Positions 63,523 through 64,000 of a DNA stretch of 64,000 nt are shown here, piece by piece. How positions within the stretch are numbered: the stretch's first letter is position 1; each line of letters opens with the position of its first letter. The stretch comes from a bacterium (lineage in GTDB: Bacteria; 4484-113; JAFGCY01): contig JADZFO010000005.1 of assembly GCA_020849855.1 (NCBI GenBank), positions 62,001 to 126,000 on the forward strand. Reading direction: 5' to 3'. A program made the translations under genes and the position numbers. The notes beneath the pieces are model-generated. The model had not been told where the DNA came from. It saw only the letters and a program-made list of their open reading frames with translations, and did not search any database.

Positions 63523-64000
63523 GTGGCGAAGAAGATCCTCATCGTTGACGACGAGCAGATCATCCGCAACGTTTTGAAGCGCAAGCTGGAGCAGAGCACC
63601 AGCTATGAGGTGCTGACGGCGGATGATGGCGTGCCTGCGCTTGAAATCTTCATGAACCAGCCGGTGGATCTGGTGATCAGCGACCTGATCATGACCCAGA
63701 TGAACGGCATTGAGCTGCTGCGCAACCTCAAGGCCCACGACGCGCGGGTGCCGGTGATCATCATCACCGGCTACGGCACCCTGGACGACGCCATCGAGGC
63801 GATCAAGCTGGGCGCCGAGGACTTCATCAAGAAGCCCTTTGACATCAACGAGGTCATTGTCACCATCGACAAGACCTTCCGCAAGCTCGATGAGGAGGCC
63901 GACCAGCGCGCCATCATCAAGCACATCGCGGCGGAGGATGTCACCCTCGAGCTGCCCACGGACTTCGATTTCCTCAACAAGGTGATCAACTACGTCTTCA
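63523..64000 (+). CDS. response-regulator receiver protein, runs off the right edge
   Basis: The 159 residues in the window begin AKKILIVDDEQIIRNVLKRK, a CheY-like receiver. The phosphoacceptor Asp is in LVISDLIMTQMNGIELL, the switch Thr in VIIITGYGTLDDAIEAI and the Lys in EDFIKKPFDINEV. After residue 135 the sequence LELPTDFDFLNKVINYVF looks like the start of an RsbW/anti-sigma-type ATPase domain; the rest lies outside the window. GTG 63523 is 7 nt after a weak TAAAGC box; GTG 63517 is the alternative. Confidence 0.85.
   Translation, partial: MAKKILIVDDEQIIRNVLKRKLEQSTSYEVLTADDGVPALEIFMNQPVDLVISDLIMTQMNGIELLRNLKAHDARVPVIIITGYGTLDDAIEAIKLGAEDFIKKPFDINEVIVTIDKTFRKLDEEADQRAIIKHIAAEDVTLELPTDFDFLNKVINYVF

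Noticed and set aside
1..64000. Selenoprotein genes with in-frame UGA near tRNA-Sec
   Set aside because: I looked for conserved proteins interrupted by UGA, mainly around 40-48 kb, and saw none, but this reading was not exhaustive.

Overview
The window is a 64 kb piece of a GC-rich bacterial chromosome with closely packed genes on both strands. No sequence here names the phylum. The PIN/TRAM membrane protein - ispD - ispF order is common in Terrabacteria (Firmicutes, Armatimonadota, Deinococcota and relatives). Many exported proteins carry dockerin, PKD, pre-peptidase, FN3 or propeller-like repeats, which fits an uncultured environmental lineage. A selenocysteine tRNA, a FliJ-like protein and a response regulator indicate selenoprotein capacity, probable motility and two-component signalling.

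The most pervasive signal is promoter position. About 20 genes have a TANNNT -10 hexamer ending 5-8 nt before the start codon, so their mRNAs should begin at or next to the start codon (leaderless). Few have a recognisable -35. About ten others have a -10 some 20-50 nt upstream plus a GGAGG-type ribosome binding site. This second group is mostly exported or lipid-anchored proteins, plus the tryptophanase, the RRM protein and the SIR2-like protein.

Layout. 0-4.1 kb: 3' part of pnp with an RGG tail, a DUF2225-like protein and a metallophosphoesterase. 4.3-7.3 kb: a member of a local paralogous family and a propeller-like protein. 7.5-8.9 kb: an AT-richer SIR2-like NAD hydrolase candidate. 8.9-13.2 kb: glycosyltransferase and catalytically degenerate glycosidase-like protein, divergent from an M48 metalloprotease with zinc ribbons. 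13.4-17.9 kb: prolyl oligopeptidase, an unknown protein and DapL-type aminotransferase. 18-23.2 kb: two convergent dockerin-bearing lipoproteins, one a pectate lyase. 23.3-33 kb: paralogue, membrane protein, tryptophanase, xseA, a divergent MoeA-like protein and another paralogue. 33-43.1 kb: repeat lipoproteins, small membrane and acetyltransferase genes, HEPN/CBS-like protein, FliJ-like protein, tRNA-Ser(GCU), an oxidoreductase and a DinB-fold protein. 43.1-43.5 kb: tRNA-Sec followed by three 82-bp repeats carrying its 3' end. 43.6-51.4 kb: lipoproteins sharing one N-terminal module, a truncated relative and a large solenoid/HEAT protein. 51.4-52.1 kb: a RAYT transposase between two inverted REP-like hairpins. 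52.2-57.9 kb: thiL operon, two more paralogues and an RRM/RGG protein. 57.9-64 kb: membrane glycosyltransferase-like protein, PIN/TRAM-ispD-ispF::RNase H operon, a small membrane protein and the start of a receiver-domain protein.

Best candidates for undescribed biology: the leaderless promoter architecture, the stand-alone SIR2-like gene, the IspF-RNase H fusion, the tRNA-Sec 3'-end array, the RAYT/REP cassette and the five-member GD-LFD-Y / FG-DPRYW-LR paralogous family. All functions are inferred from sequence reading; no database search was possible.
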